DNA of 64,000 nucleotides from Oscillospiraceae bacterium (GTDB taxonomy: Bacteria > Bacillota > Clostridia > Oscillospirales > Ruminococcaceae). The notes beneath the pieces were generated by a model, which saw nothing but the letters and a program-made list of their open reading frames with translations, did not search any database and was not told where the DNA came from. A program made the translations under genes and the position numbers. Below, one piece after another: positions 63,695 through 64,000 of this stretch (positions are counted from its first letter, which is position 1; each line of letters starts with the position of its first letter). Location of the stretch: the NCBI GenBank assembly GCA_024684395.1, contig JAIKWY010000198.1, positions 34,540-98,539 of the forward strand, written 5' to 3'.

Positions 63695-64000
63695 ATTATC
63701 ACCTCACGGGAAGTATGCCCCGCTGCGGTATTTCTATGCAAAATGCCCTCCCACATGGGAGATAATTGTAGCTTGTCGAAAAAGCCGGGTTTTGTGTTTT
63801 GGCCGCCCCCTCCGCCGCCGTTCGGCGGCACCTCCCCCACTTCGTTGGGGAGGGATTATTGGCGGTGCTGCGCCCGCAGCCGCTTTAGGGGCTCTGCCCC
63901 TAAAAACCTCGTTTTGTGCCTTTGGCACTTTTTACAAAATGAAAGCCCTCCCGCTTAGGGAGGGCATCGTTTTAATTATCCGTCAGATCTATCTTATCGT
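63695..64000. repeat. Terminal spacer with family C palindromes
   Basis: Upstream of the gerA-type operon. CCTCCGCCGCCGTTCGGCGG, CTCCCCCACTTCGTTGGGGAG, GGGGCTCTGCCCC, TGCCTTTGGCA and a GCCCTCCC..GGGAGGGC stem run in order. No gene is seen; the end of the window cuts the region. Confidence 0.65.

Overview
The window reads as a chromosomal segment of an anaerobic, spore-forming, fibre-degrading Gram-positive bacterium close to Ruminococcus (Oscillospiraceae). This is inferred from content: type I dockerins on four secreted proteins, a GH9 plus GH16 glucanase, a GerA-type germinant receptor operon, CIRCE-controlled groESL, meso-diaminopimelate dehydrogenase, a sortase, and consensus sigma-A promoters with a recurrent TGTGC in front of the -10. 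No rRNA, tRNA, prophage, CRISPR array or transposase gene was seen.

Layout. 1-5.8 kb: the end of metA, a polysaccharide deacetylase, and a large purL. 6-13 kb: mtaB, an HPr-like protein without the catalytic His, a D,D-carboxypeptidase homologue with altered motifs, pgi, a small P-loop protein, yceD-rpmF and a lipoprotein. 13-19.6 kb: a same-strand run of DUF512 radical SAM protein, flavin-type oxidoreductase, acetyltransferase, deacetylase-like lipoprotein, der, plsY and a SUFU-like protein. 19.6-22 kb: groES-groEL. 22.3-32.2 kb: a minus-strand block with a Ca-type P-ATPase, a dockerin protein, a GGDEF protein, coaX, a lone fumarate hydratase alpha subunit, a membrane protein, an amidohydrolase, and aroK-aroE. 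32.6-40.5 kb: an acyl carrier protein, a surface protein/sortase/membrane protein module, a MutS-like ATPase, zinc-ribbon proteins and asnB. 40.7-57.4 kb: a GldG-like lipoprotein, a LysR regulator, an EAL protein, the CBM-GH9-dockerin-GH16 enzyme, a stand-alone glycyl-radical-like domain, and three BspA-type leucine-rich-repeat proteins, two of them with dockerins. 57.6-64 kb: ddh, a zinc-ribbon/Sel1 protein and gerA-family genes.

The most striking material is between the genes. (A) About 160-nt structured elements (four full copies, three modules with compensatory base changes). Their first module, a GCNNGG-AGC-CCNNGC hairpin, begins on the very first base after the stop codon of pgi, groEL, ddh and a zinc-ribbon gene. 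(B) A 98-110 bp MITE-like element with terminal inverted repeats (three full copies, one partial). (C) GC-rich multi-hairpin spacer repeats at about ten sites. (D) A candidate independent small RNA on the minus strand between the EAL gene and the glucanase gene, ending in a strong intrinsic terminator. Starts were moved to internal codons wherever a Shine-Dalgarno sequence decided the point.
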